DNA of 17,000 nt from Owenia fusiformis (Eukaryota > Annelida > Polychaeta > Sabellida > Oweniidae). Where the stretch lies: positions 1 to 17,000 of the forward strand of contig CAIIXF020000389.1 of the NCBI GenBank assembly GCA_903813345.2. The letters run 5' to 3'. Below are positions 1-8,041 of the stretch, in pieces. How positions within the stretch are numbered: position 1 is the first letter of the stretch; every line of letters begins with the position of its first letter. Both the position numbers and the translations under genes were made by a program. The notes under the pieces are model-generated. The model was given only the letters and a program-made list of their open reading frames with translations, made no database searches and was not told the DNA's origin.

Positions 1-642
1 CTCTTCGTTTAAGTTTCAGTTGATCTGAATTCAGAATTTGTAAATAATGTACAGCGTAGTTATATACCACTTTAAAGCTTCTATAATATTATGTTGATGT
101 GTAAATTACCTTTTAATGTACATTTTGCAGTATTTATATATAACGATTACTGTATATAGAGATATTACAAAGTACAGCTACCAATATTAGGACAGTTAAT
201 AAAAAAGACTTATGGCACATTATTCAACAAGAGCTTCTGTTTTGGTCACTGTATTGAAACCCCTCAAATACATTTAAATGGTTAAATAATTTAACCCACT
301 TAGGATTGTTGACACTAATATTTAGGAGGATGATATCATTGATACATTTTATCTTCTAGAATTAATTACGCATTAGTTCTGATTCATTGACTAGTGTTCA
401 TGCATGCTCAAAATGCATATGAATACTAAGCATCATACTGTATATTTCCATATAATGTCATGCCCAACATTGTACATTATCATCATTGCTCATACATTGA
501 CATAAACAACTGTTTTCTCAACTTTCTCAAATTATGAAAGACAATTATTTCTGCTATCTCATACATAATATTTATGCATCATTACATTGCTTCAAAACAT
601 AGATTTACTTGAACGTTCATTTAGTAATTGCAAGCTTAGATC
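1..642. other. AT-rich stretch without a recognisable gene
   Basis: No reading frame, splice-bounded exon, RNA gene or clear repeat could be supported here. The base composition is strongly AT-rich, with scattered palindromic TACATGTA-like words that are common in marine invertebrate DNA. If the plus-strand gene ending at 2613 extends leftward, this may be intron, but nothing in the sequence proves it. Confidence 0.6.
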
Positions 643-2140
643 ATTATAAATGGAGTGCCCCAGTGTTAACCAGCACATATTCTTATAAATGGAGTGTCCC
701 AGCGGTAACCAGCACATAGTGTTATAAATGGAGTGTCCCAATGGTAACCAGCACATAGTGTTATAAATGGAGTGCCCAAGTGTTAACCAGCACATATTCT
801 TATAAATTGAGTGTCCCAATGGTAACCAGCACATAGTATTATAAATTGAGTGTCCTGATGGTAACCAGCACATAGTGTTATAAATGGAGTGCCCCGGTGT
901 TAACCAGCACGTAGTGTTATAAATGGAGTGTCCCAATGGTAACCAGCACATAGTGTTATAAATGGAGTGTCCCAATAGTAACCAGCACATACTGTTATAT
1001 ATAGAGTGTCCCAATGGTAACCAGCACATAGTGTTATAAATGGAGTGTCCCAATGGTAACCAGCACATAGTGTTATAAATGGAGTGCCCCAGTGTTAACC
1101 AGCACAAATTGTTATACATGTAAATGGAGTCCCCCAGTGTTAACCAGCATGTAGTGTTATAAATGGAGTGTCCCTATGGTAACCAGCAGATATAGCGTTA
1201 TAAATGGAGTGCCCCAGTGTTAACCAGCACATAGTGTTATGAATGGAGTGTCCCAATGGTAACCAGCACATATAATGTTATAAATGGAATGTCCTAATGG
1301 TAACCAGCACATAGTGTTATAAATGGAGTGCCCCAATGGCAACCAGCACATAGTGTTATAAATGGAGTGTCCCAATGGTAAAAAGCACATAGTGTTATAA
1401 ATGGAGTCCCCCAGTGTTAACCAGCACATAGTGTTATAAATGGAGTCCCCCAGTGTTAACCAGCACATAGTGTTACACATGAAGTGTCCCAGAGGTAACC
1501 AGCACATAGTGTTATAAATGGAGTGTCCCAATGGTAACCAGCACATAGTGTTATAAATGGAGTGTCCCAATGGTAACCAGCACATAGTGTTATAAATGGA
1601 GTGTCCCAATGGTAACCAGCACATGGTGCTATAAATGGAGTGCCCCAATGGTAACCAGCACATACCGATATAAATGAAGTGTCCCAGAGGTAACCAGCAC
1701 ATAGTGTTATAAATGGAGTGTCCCAATGGTAACCAGCACATAGTGTTATAAATGGAGTGTCCCAATGGTAACCAGCACATAATGTTATAAATGGAGTGTC
1801 CCAATGGTAACCAGCACATACTGTTATAAATGGAGTGTCCCAATGGTAACCAGCACATAGTGTTATAAATGGAGTGTCCCAATGGTAACCAGCACATACT
1901 GATATAAATGAAGTGTCCCAGAGGTAACCAGCACATAGTGTTATAAATGGAGTGTCCCAATGGTAACCAGCACATAGTGTTATAAATGGAGTGCCCCAGT
2001 GTTAACCAGCACGTAGTGTTATAAATGGAGTGTCCCAATGGTAACCAGCCCATACTGTTATAAATGGAGTGTCCCAATGGTAACCAGCACATAGTGTTAT
2101 AAATGGAGTGTCCCAATGGTAACCAGCACACCGTGTTATT
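643..2140. repeat. 39-bp minisatellite array, about 38 copies
   Basis: Head-to-tail copies of a 39-bp unit fill about 1.5 kb. The unit reads CCAGCACATAGTGTTATAAA followed by TGGAGTGTCCCAATGGTAA. There are at least three subtypes: one with GTGTCCCAATGGTAA, one with GTGCCCCAGTGTTAA, and a rarer one with GAAGTGTCCCAGAGGTAA. The rare subtype starts near 1481, 1676 and 1910, spacings of exactly 5 and 6 units, so blocks of units have been duplicated. Because 39 is divisible by 3 and the unit lacks stops in one minus frame, long open frames repeating MCWLPLGHSIYNT appear. Small indels near 1110-1130 and 1190 break that frame, and there is no initiation or splice context, so I read it as non-coding satellite DNA. 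It probably lies in the last intron of the gene ending at 2613. Confidence 0.95.
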
Positions 2141-2383
2141 AATAAAGTATTGTATCCAGTGAATGGTATGTGATCTCCACTATAAGAAATTCATCTCACT
2201 GTTGAATAAATTATATTAGTCATAGAAATATACATGTATTTTAAAACGTCATTATGCTTAACCATATGCAGAATATATTACAAACTTGATTTGTTGAATG
2301 CACACTTGCTTGTGCATATGTAATACTGTGATCTTTAAATATCGATCCCTACCCCATCTTATAAAATTTCATATTCTATTTAG
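2141..2383 (+). other. Probable 3' end of an intron
   Basis: AT-rich sequence between the minisatellite and the exon. It ends in a pyrimidine-containing acceptor, TTCATATTCTATTTAG, with AG at 2382-2383. The acceptor is supported by the reading frame that opens immediately after it. No donor for this intron was identified in the window, so its left limit is unknown and the minisatellite is probably inside it. Confidence 0.5.
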
Positions 2384-2613
2384 ACACTGACGTTGCTGGC
2401 TCTGATAACGTCTTTGAGAATGGCATTGGTGACATATCCGGAGATGAACAAGATGAGGGGACAAGTCAAGACGAAGATGATGGCGAGGAAGAATCTATTG
2501 GTTCGCTGGCGCCCCCTATTCTGAAAACCCAACGCTCCGTCAGTCGCCAAACCTCAACATCCGATCTTTTTTGGGGCCGCCCCCAATCTGAGAATTCTAG
2601 TACAATTAAGTAA
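2384..2613 (+). CDS. 3' terminal coding exon of an unrecognised protein (acidic, Ser-rich tail)
   Basis: Partial gene, last exon only. After the acceptor AG at 2382-2383, two bases complete a split codon (phase 1 intron), then 75 codons run to TAA at 2611-2613. Residues 1-40 are acidic and disordered-looking, with the run EQDEGTSQDEDDGEEE. They are followed by LAPPILKTQ and a basic, Ser/Thr-rich stretch RSVSRQTSTSDLF, whose RSVS and RQTS words resemble basophilic kinase (PKA/Akt-type) sites. The tail is WGRPQSENSSTIK and does not look like a PDZ ligand. GC content is well above the flanks, as expected for coding DNA. A poly(A) signal follows 69 bases after the stop. I do not recognise the family. 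A cytoplasmic C-terminal regulatory tail is an inference from composition. The exon lacks its own start, so it is missed by searches that need a Met. Confidence 0.75.
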
Positions 2614-2681
2614 ATACCCTGAGTCTCTATCGCTTGATCATACTCCCCTCTGACTTTAACAGGTGATTTTATAAAATATGA

Positions 2682-2687
2682 AATAAA
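2682..2687 (+). terminator. Poly(A) signal AATAAA
   Basis: Canonical AATAAA within AAATAAATAA, with an ATAAAA-like word 11 bases upstream. It lies 69 bases after the stop codon at 2613, a normal short 3' UTR. It supports 2384-2613 as the terminal exon. The cleavage site is not determinable here, but TG-rich sequence follows at 2715-2735. Confidence 0.6.
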
Positions 2688-2855
2688 TAATTACACTGGA
2701 CATTTATTGGAGATTGAATGTGAGATTAATGTTGGGTACTGATTAGTAAATGAAGTGCTCTGTTTTTCCAACTGCACTTATTCTAAATGGATAAAGTTCA
2801 TTGTACATGTACATAGTTAGAGCATATAGTGCATTACTTCTGGGACAACCCTCGT

Positions 2856-2890
2856 ATAGAGAGAGAGAGAGAGAACCCGGGAGAGAGAGC
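2856..2890. repeat. (GA)n microsatellite, interrupted
   Basis: A run of GA dinucleotides is interrupted by ACCCGG and then continues as GAGAGAGAG. It is a simple repeat of no evident function. A 75-codon minus-strand open frame crosses it but shows no coding features. Confidence 0.85.
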
Positions 2891-2973
2891 AAGGAGGATT
2901 GACTCCAAGAGTGCAATATCGATATTTTTGCCATATATGGGCATGTCGTGATTACATTATTTGAATTCAAACA

Positions 2974-2994
2974 GCCGCCATTTTGTTGACGTCA
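2974..2994 (+). promoter_or_regulatory. Candidate YY1-like site next to a full CRE
   Basis: GCCGCCATTTTG (2974-2985) matches the YY1 consensus. It is followed at one base by the palindromic cyclic-AMP response element TGACGTCA (2987-2994). Both match known metazoan factor motifs, and their adjacency is more than I would expect from random AT-rich sequence. No promoter, CpG island or first exon could be shown next to them, so function is only a possibility. Confidence 0.25.
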
Positions 2995-3120
2995 ATGGGA
3001 TGATCTCTAGTTAATTATTTGAAGAGTAAAGATGCAGTCCAACTCTATTAAAGGGTATGACTTGTTAACTGGTTAGGTTGTAGTAATTTTTGATCTTGAT
3101 TACAAACGAGATCCCAAATA

Positions 3121-3303
3121 CAGGGCGAGCCGAAAAAAGGTAACCCAAATAACTGTTAATTACTCAGTAATCCAGCACGGGTTTCAAATTATATTTCGCA
3201 CAATTGAACATTGTTCAATGTTCTTTCATTTATCTAAGATTCATTGGTCTATTCCAAATGATCATGATTTGATGGCTATTTTACAAACACCCTCAAAATG
3301 CCG
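3121..3303 (+). repeat. Left inverted arm of the 3121-6183 element
   Basis: This arm runs from CAGGGCGAGCC to CTCAAAATGCC. It aligns with the complement of 6005-6183 and with both arms of the 15282-15753 element. The best matches are TTTCGCACAATTGAAC, TGTTCTTTCATTT and GATGGCTATTTTAC. Divergence from its own right arm is substantial, so the insertion is old. The ATG at 3298 opens a 124-codon frame that crosses from the arm into the G-rich and 15-bp tracts and is not a gene. Confidence 0.65.
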
Positions 3304-3420
3304 GTCTCATATGTACAGGCTAATTTGAACGCACCGAGTGAAGTTGTTCTGATTACATACTCAGAGATATCTCTAATCATCTTTCTTATCTCTTGCTCTC
3401 AAATGCTTATCCAAGGGTGT

Positions 3421-3540
3421 AGCCAGGGTTTACCAGGGGGGGGGGGGTCAATTTTTCCCTTGCCTGGGGATTCGTTTTATAGCGGAATGGGGGGAGGGGT
3501 CAAGGCAAAGGGGACAGGGGGTCGCAAGCAATGGGGTCCG
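3421..3540 (+). repeat. G-rich tract with G-quadruplex potential
   Basis: This starts with GGTGTAGCCAGGGTTTACCA and a run of about eleven G. Further runs follow at 3489-3519 (G6, A, G4, ten bases, G4, ACA, G5), which could fold as a quadruplex with one long loop. The GTAGCCAGG-then-poly-G arrangement is similar in style to the tract at 7730-7900. It appears inserted between the left arm and the 15-bp repeats, because the right arm lacks it. Confidence 0.5.
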
Positions 3541-3542
3541 CG

Positions 3543-3647
3543 CACTATACCGAAACCCATTATACCTACGCGCATTGTACCGAAACCCATTATACCGACG
3601 CGCATTGTACCGACGCGCATTGTACCGAAAGGCGTTATACCGAATGC
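3543..3647 (+). repeat. 15-bp tandem repeat, 7 units
   Basis: Seven consecutive 15-bp units fit CATTRTACCGANNCS. They alternate between forms ending ACGCG (3558, 3588, 3603) and AAACC (3543, 3573), with variants at 3618 and 3633. The period of five codons without stops opens several overlapping frames on both strands, for example PTRIV/PKPII on plus. These are by-products of the repeat. A degraded inverted copy is at 5931-6010. Confidence 0.85.
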
Positions 3648-3659
3648 CATAATCACTGT

Positions 3660-4866
3660 TCCACAACTTTGACGGAACGTCAATGTAACAAAATGGATGA
3701 ACTTCCTGGTTACGAATTTTTTGCTTTCTCGATTTGAACCTACTAATAAGTCAAGTTGCAGATTATAATTTGGCCTAAAGCTAGAAAATATAGCCTAGTT
3801 TTTATAAGTTTCTTCGATTTGGAATTTGTTTTGTAAATGAAGCTGTAATTCATATACTAAGCCCCTCGCTTTTGTTACATTGAAGAAAGCCTGTTATATT
3901 ACCAATGTATGTTACTTTGTCAATGGGGATTTAGCCCGACCATTTTTAGAAAGCTTGAAAATCTTTAGAATTTGAATAAAGGTAAATAGCAGTGCAAAAA
4001 CTAAGTTGTTCTGCTAGAAAAATACACACAGAATTCAAATAGAAGAAAATGTTAGTCTTTAGTGGTTAAAAATGCAGATCTCCTAAAATCTCATTAAAAT
4101 GAGACCTTAACGAGATTTCAAAGTTATATAGAAAAGCCACTATTAGATAGGTGCCTTCACCAGGCTATTCTCTGTACTTGTGTCCGTGCCTCATTTTGAG
4201 TAGCGAATGTAAATTCTTTTCGGAAACATGGAAATATCTGACAAAATATGGATAGCCTAAAATATAAATTTTGTGTTTTTGAACATGCCGAAATACTTTC
4301 CTTAATAGGTCGTTCAGATTTCTTGTTTTTGTTCTACACAACACTTGTGTATAATAGCCACGCGTAATTGTTAATAAGCGTAATCAGTAATTTCAAGCGT
4401 CGAAATAGCTTATTTTCCTCGACGTATCTACACAAACCTATTCACTTGCCGTTATATTGAGCGATCTTGATGCGTCAGTGATAATTGTTTTCACTCATCG
4501 GCTTTAGTGGCCCGCGATACCTATATTTACCGATATACCGATATTTATTTCATTCATTTGAGACGCAATTGATATATTGGCAACAAATCAAATGTTCTAA
4601 ATGATTCTTCTTCATTTTGGAATTTTTCTCCTACCCGATATTCAAAGATGTGTCTTAAATATTATACTTTACATTGATCACGATTCTTGTACTTTCTGTC
4701 TTTACGACTCCTGTTCACATTTGCAAGAGTTGTTGATTGCAATTGCCTTGATCGTTTGTCGAACTTCGATTCCAACTAAATCAGATTAATCAATTTAGAA
4801 ATGTAATATCATGTTTATCCATGCAAATTATTGTAACAACTACATTATTTTTTAGCAGTTTTGACA
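3660..4866. other. Interior of the transposon, no gene seen
   Basis: AT-rich sequence without a supportable exon. The 62-codon frame at 4601-4789 (MILLHFGIF...) has no splice or composition support. A few short palindromic words such as CCGATATACCGATAT near 4530 are visible. No transposase motif was found. Confidence 0.5.
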
Positions 4867-4867
4867 C

Positions 4868-5255
4868 CTAAGCAGGGTAGCCTAGTGGCGTAGACTGAGG
4901 CTACTTTGCGGTTGAACGTCGTGGGATACGGAGGTCCCGCGTTCGAGCCCCAGGTACGGAGTTGTTGATCATTGTCACTACGGACACCCGGTCCGAAGGT
5001 CCAACCGTTTACCGGCCCTTGGCATGGGTTGGTTCTCTGGCCGCTCTTGCCGGAGACAGATTGTGAGACTGTGGTTGGTTCCTCCACTAACGTGCTTTAG
5101 TAAACTCCGGGAGTCATATAGTATGGTAGCGGGCCCCCACCAAGGGCAGTAGTGGAACGACGCGAATCGGTCCCAGTATGGTTGCCTTGCAACTGAAGAG
5201 ACTCGAGGAAATCATGCCATTCGCAGTGACCCAGAAAAGACTTTTGCTTCTTAAT
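4868..5255 (+). mobile_element. tRNA-derived SINE
   Basis: A GC-richer block stands out in AT-rich DNA. It has an internal RNA polymerase III promoter: box A-like TAGCCTAGTGG at 4878-4888 and box B-like GTTCGAGCC at 4941-4949, about 52 bases apart, as in a tRNA with a long variable region. About 300 bases of tRNA-unrelated body follow, including AACTCCGGGAGTC, GCGGGCCCCCACCAAGGGCA and GGAACGACGCGAATCGG, and end near CTTAATTTGACG. The T-arm does not pair properly, so this is not a functional tRNA gene. I could not find a convincing target-site duplication or a clean tail, so the limits are approximate. The family is not recognised. Confidence 0.6.
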
Positions 5256-5920
5256 TTGACGTTTTAATTTATTTATTTACATACTTTATTTATATTACTT
5301 TCCGGAACCAGGCAGTTATGACTTTTATTGGTCAAATGAATGAACGAGACATATAGATACTATTTTAAAAATACATCTAGATAGTATCAAAACCATAATT
5401 CGATTTGTCGGACATATATAAAATAACACTTGAAAACACAACACACATAGCTGCAATATCAAAATCAAATTGAGAATCAGATGACCTGCTAAGCATAGTA
5501 TTGATTTGCCCCAAAATATATATTAAAGGGACGCTGAATATTGGACTTAGTTAATGAGGACCATTTTAAACCGCAATTAAAACATGTATTAAACGTTTCA
5601 AAATAATGAAACTGAAATATTGGGCAAAATAATTGATATTTCGTTTGTGGAATGAAAACTGATTGAACACATTGATAAAAATCACACTTGGGTTTGTAAA
5701 GATTTTAAGTAAAACAAATGAATGCGTTTCTTACTATCTCCATGACAACATATCTTGCTCTCTCTCCATGACAACAATTTTTGGCCCCATCAGCAAAAAC
5801 GCGCGAGTATGAGGACCGCAACTGTTTATGTCTACGCTGACAAAAACTTGAAATTCCCGCTGTGAAGATATAGTCCCACGCAGAAATGCACATAAAACTG
5901 AAAGGTTAAGGCAATGTACC
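5256..5920. other. Interior of the transposon, no gene seen
   Basis: AT-rich, without a supported exon. A 14-base word TCTCCATGACAACA occurs twice (5737 and 5763). TTAAAGGGACGCTGAATATT near 5523 looks like the edge of another dispersed repeat, but I could not bound it. Short minus-strand open frames at 5705-5893 and 5832-6065 lack coding signals. Confidence 0.45.
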
Positions 5921-5930
5921 GTCCCACTTG

Positions 5931-6010
5931 CACGGATTTCGGTATAAAACGCATCGGTAGGCCTATGTTGGTTTTCGGCACAATGCGCGTCGGATAATGG
6001 GTTTTGGCAT
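5931..6010 (-). repeat. Degraded inverted copy of the 15-bp tract
   Basis: Read on the minus strand it contains AAACCCATTAT.CCGACGCGCATTGTGCCGAAAAC, broken by one deletion, and then a TTTATACCGAAATCC unit. These are the same units as at 3543-3647. It follows directly on the right inverted arm, whereas on the left about 240 bases (the G-rich tract) intervene. Confidence 0.7.
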
Positions 6011-6183
6011 TTGGAGCATGTTTATTAAAATGGCCGTAAAATCGCGTCAATTCAAAATAGAGCAATGAACCTTAATAGAATCAGAGGACATTGAAAAAGG
6101 TTCAATTATGTGTAATATGATTTCAAATCCACGAAGACGGAGTTGTGAACATTTGTTTAGATTACTTTTTTTGGCTCACCCTG
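6005..6183 (-). repeat. Right inverted arm of the 3121-6183 element
   Basis: On the minus strand it begins CAGGGTGAGCCAAAAAAAGT after TA and ends near CTCCAAATGCC, mirroring 3121-3303. Shared words include ATTGAACC, TTTCAATGT, GGTTCATTGCTCTATTTT and CGGCCATTTTA. Confidence 0.65.
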
Positions 6184-6261
6184 TATAAACTGCAATTGTC
6201 TCTCCTCGGAAGGAGAAGGCTTCGATCTGTGCGCCTATTCGATTAACCTACCACTAACCTC

Positions 6262-6421
6262 CTCCATCCAAATACAGATGGAGGACTTTTGGTTCATTTC
6301 ATCGTCATTCTTCCATCATATATTGCACTCTACTCTTCATCCCCATCCCCCTTCTCGTCAATAACCTCAACTCCATAACCCCCCCTCTCATTCCTCCTTC
6401 CACCATTCGTCCCCCCCCCTT
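6262..6421. repeat. Short hairpin and pyrimidine-rich tract
   Basis: CCTCCATC and GATGGAGG (6268-6291 region) form a perfect 8-bp stem around an 8-base loop. A C/T-rich stretch follows, with several runs of C to about 6421. It is low-complexity sequence without a downstream exon that could use it as a splice tract. Confidence 0.5.
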
Positions 6422-7053
6422 GAATGAATCCATGATAACACCTATGTCAGGAAGCAAATCCATTCCATAGGTCTGACGCTTGCGCGGAACATGTACATAA
6501 ATTAAAATATATTTATTAAGTAGTTATTTATTTTAAAATCGTGTATGCTAATACAAAGTACTATAAAATAAATGTGTATATCTAGATATGAAAAAATCTG
6601 TTCTTCTGTTATGACAAGTTATTTTCAACTTCATCGCATCAAAGAATTCAAGGTAAAGATGCTGTCAACTGCCAGTTTTTTAAAGAGTTCCAGTCTCTAA
6701 CTGTGTGCCTAGAATAAATCAAAATGTTGTACCTCGACCAATAATAGACTGACATTCTACACAAAGTGATATCACACAACGTGATAAATAGGCCATCGCA
6801 CTATTTATTTATCGGAAAATTCAAAATGGCTGCCAAGTAATATACCGATCCTGCCTAATCACATGTTGGTGTTACTCTGCCCTTGATTGGGAAAAAATTT
6901 AAATTTCAAACGGATGAACAACGTTTTCTGGAATTTGCATGGCAAGATCATCATAAGTGAGTTAGTTCACGACTCAAACAAACGCCATAAGCACAAGACG
7001 ACGACGAAGGATATAGCCCTTTCAAAATGCAATCAAATCACATTTTGAGTCAT
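6422..7053. other. Unannotated stretch
   Basis: No exon or structured repeat was supported. GGATATAGCCCTTTCAAAAT near 7009 has a nearly identical inverted match at 14653-14671, suggesting both are edges of a dispersed repeat, but neither copy could be bounded. Confidence 0.4.
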
Positions 7054-7620
7054 GTTATCGTCACTGGTGATCCACTCGATTACGCTGGTTACCGAAATGG
7101 CTCGTTCGGTATCAAAATGTCGGAACATCGAAGGTACGATTTTTCTTTTTTCCTTATTTCACACGTTGTAGGCAGAATTCCCATGACAATTTTATCACAA
7201 ACGTATATCAGTATCATATGATTAAGAAAATGTACATATTTGCGAACACATAGTTCACAAGACAACAGAATAGTCGATCTAGTGATTCCTCACTTAAGTT
7301 ACATAGACGGTTTTTCGAAAAACAGTTGAGATCTGCACTTTTAACCCATACCGTTTATGTAACTTAAGTGAGGAATTAAATCGACGATTCTGTCTTCTGA
7401 GCTATTTTTTCGCAAACATGTGCGTTTTCTAAAACATGATACTGATACACGTTTGTGAGAATAAATGTCGTTGGGATTCTACCTACAACGCGTGAAATAA
7501 GGAAAGAAGAAAAATCGTACCTTCGACGTTCCGACATTTTGTTACCGAAACGAACCATTTCGGTAAACGAACCGTTTCGGTAACCAGCGTAATCGAGCGG
7601 ATCACCAGTGATCGTGAAAC
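7054..7620. mobile_element. Foldback element: long hairpin with about 250-bp arms and a 38-base loop
   Basis: The left arm (about 7054-7311) matches the complement of the right arm (about 7350-7620). At the inner end, 24 of 25 bases pair around TCCTCACTTAAGTTACATA. At the outer end both arms contain TCACTGGTGATCC and CTCGATTACGCTGGTTACCG. The right arm carries an extra copy of a 17-base word (TTACCGAAAYGGTTCGT), a local duplication after the palindrome formed. The peptide GDPLDYAGYRNGSF is readable from both arms (7027-7221 plus, 7376-7654 minus) only because the arms are complementary, and I do not call a gene. No target duplication was established. RNA from either strand would fold into a long double strand. 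Confidence 0.8.
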
Positions 7621-7729
7621 AAATTAGTAAAAGAATCGTTAAACATGTAGACACTCCTATTCAAGGTACGTCGAAGTATTCAGAGAAATTATATTATTAT
7701 GTAAAATAATGTTGAAGGGCGGCAGGGGC

Positions 7730-7920
7730 GTAGCAAGCTCTCAGTCCATCAGTGCGATCGCCAAAAATATTTTGGTTTTAATTTTCAAATTGATGCAACT
7801 CTCTTTTAAATTGAGCTAGAAGCTTCAAATTAAAAGCATTTTAAAGTTGTTTTCTTATTTCTCTCATGCTTATATTTTCTTGGTTATGAGGGGGGGGGGT
7901 GCGATCGCTCCCATCGCACC
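7730..7920. repeat. GCGTAGC-to-poly-G dispersed-type tract ending in a hairpin
   Basis: This begins GGGGCGTAGCAAGC, contains GCGATCGCC, and ends with a run of G and a perfect 8-bp stem (GGTGCGAT at 7898-7905, ATCGCACC at 7913-7920) around CGCTCCC. The GTAGC start and G-run resemble 3421-3450. Likely a small dispersed repeat; the limits are uncertain. Confidence 0.4.
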
Positions 7921-8041
7921 ATTGTGTACTGACTTTATTGTTAATTTCTTGAACACTTCACAATGATTGAGCTCAAACTGCTGTCGTACTTCATAAAACA
8001 TTTGAGAAGTTTAACGTAGATCGTTTTGATATGTAAAGCTA

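Larger units (their letters stand above)
3121..6183. mobile_element. Large non-autonomous DNA transposon with about 180-bp inverted ends and TA flanks
   Basis: The left end begins CAGGGCGAGCCGAAAAAAGG, and the complement of the right end begins CAGGGTGAGCCAAAAAAAGT. Both are flanked outside by TA (3119-3120 and 6184-6185). The inverted arms stay recognisable, though diverged, to about 3303 and 6005: both contain ATTGAAC, then TCAATGT, then TTCATTG.TCTATT, and end near AAATGCC. TA duplication with CAGGG-type ends is the usual pattern of Tc1/mariner-like elements, which is my inference for class. No transposase frame survives. The interior holds two 15-bp-period tracts, a G-rich tract and a SINE. 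An alternative is two separate half-elements in opposite orientation, but the shared subterminal 15-bp tract favours one element. The copy at 15282-15753 has the same arms and confirms a family. Confidence 0.6.

Noticed and set aside
592-2131. Minus-strand repeat proteins of 175 and 303 residues (MCWLPLGHSIYNT units)
   Set aside because: They are produced by a 39-bp satellite whose unit happens to lack stops. Indels shift the frame between the two, and no splice or start context exists.
643-2140. CRISPR-like array
   Set aside because: Units are directly contiguous with no unique spacers, and the context is eukaryotic.
2987-3000. TTGACGTCAATGGG considered as viral enhancer-derived sequence
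   Set aside because: The match to a known viral enhancer word is only 14 bases around a CRE, with no further similarity; chance around a common motif.
3298-3737. Overlapping ORFs on both strands over the 15-bp tract
   Set aside because: Periodicity of 15 without stops opens several frames at once; none has coding context and they overlap transposon arms.
4845-5087. 80-residue minus-strand ORF and a possible tRNA gene
   Set aside because: The region is a SINE. The tRNA-like head does not form a proper T-stem, and the ORF is antisense to it.
7027-7654. Two ORFs sharing GDPLDYAGYRNGSF on opposite strands, considered as a conserved gene pair
   Set aside because: The shared peptide follows automatically from the complementary arms of the foldback; no other coding evidence.
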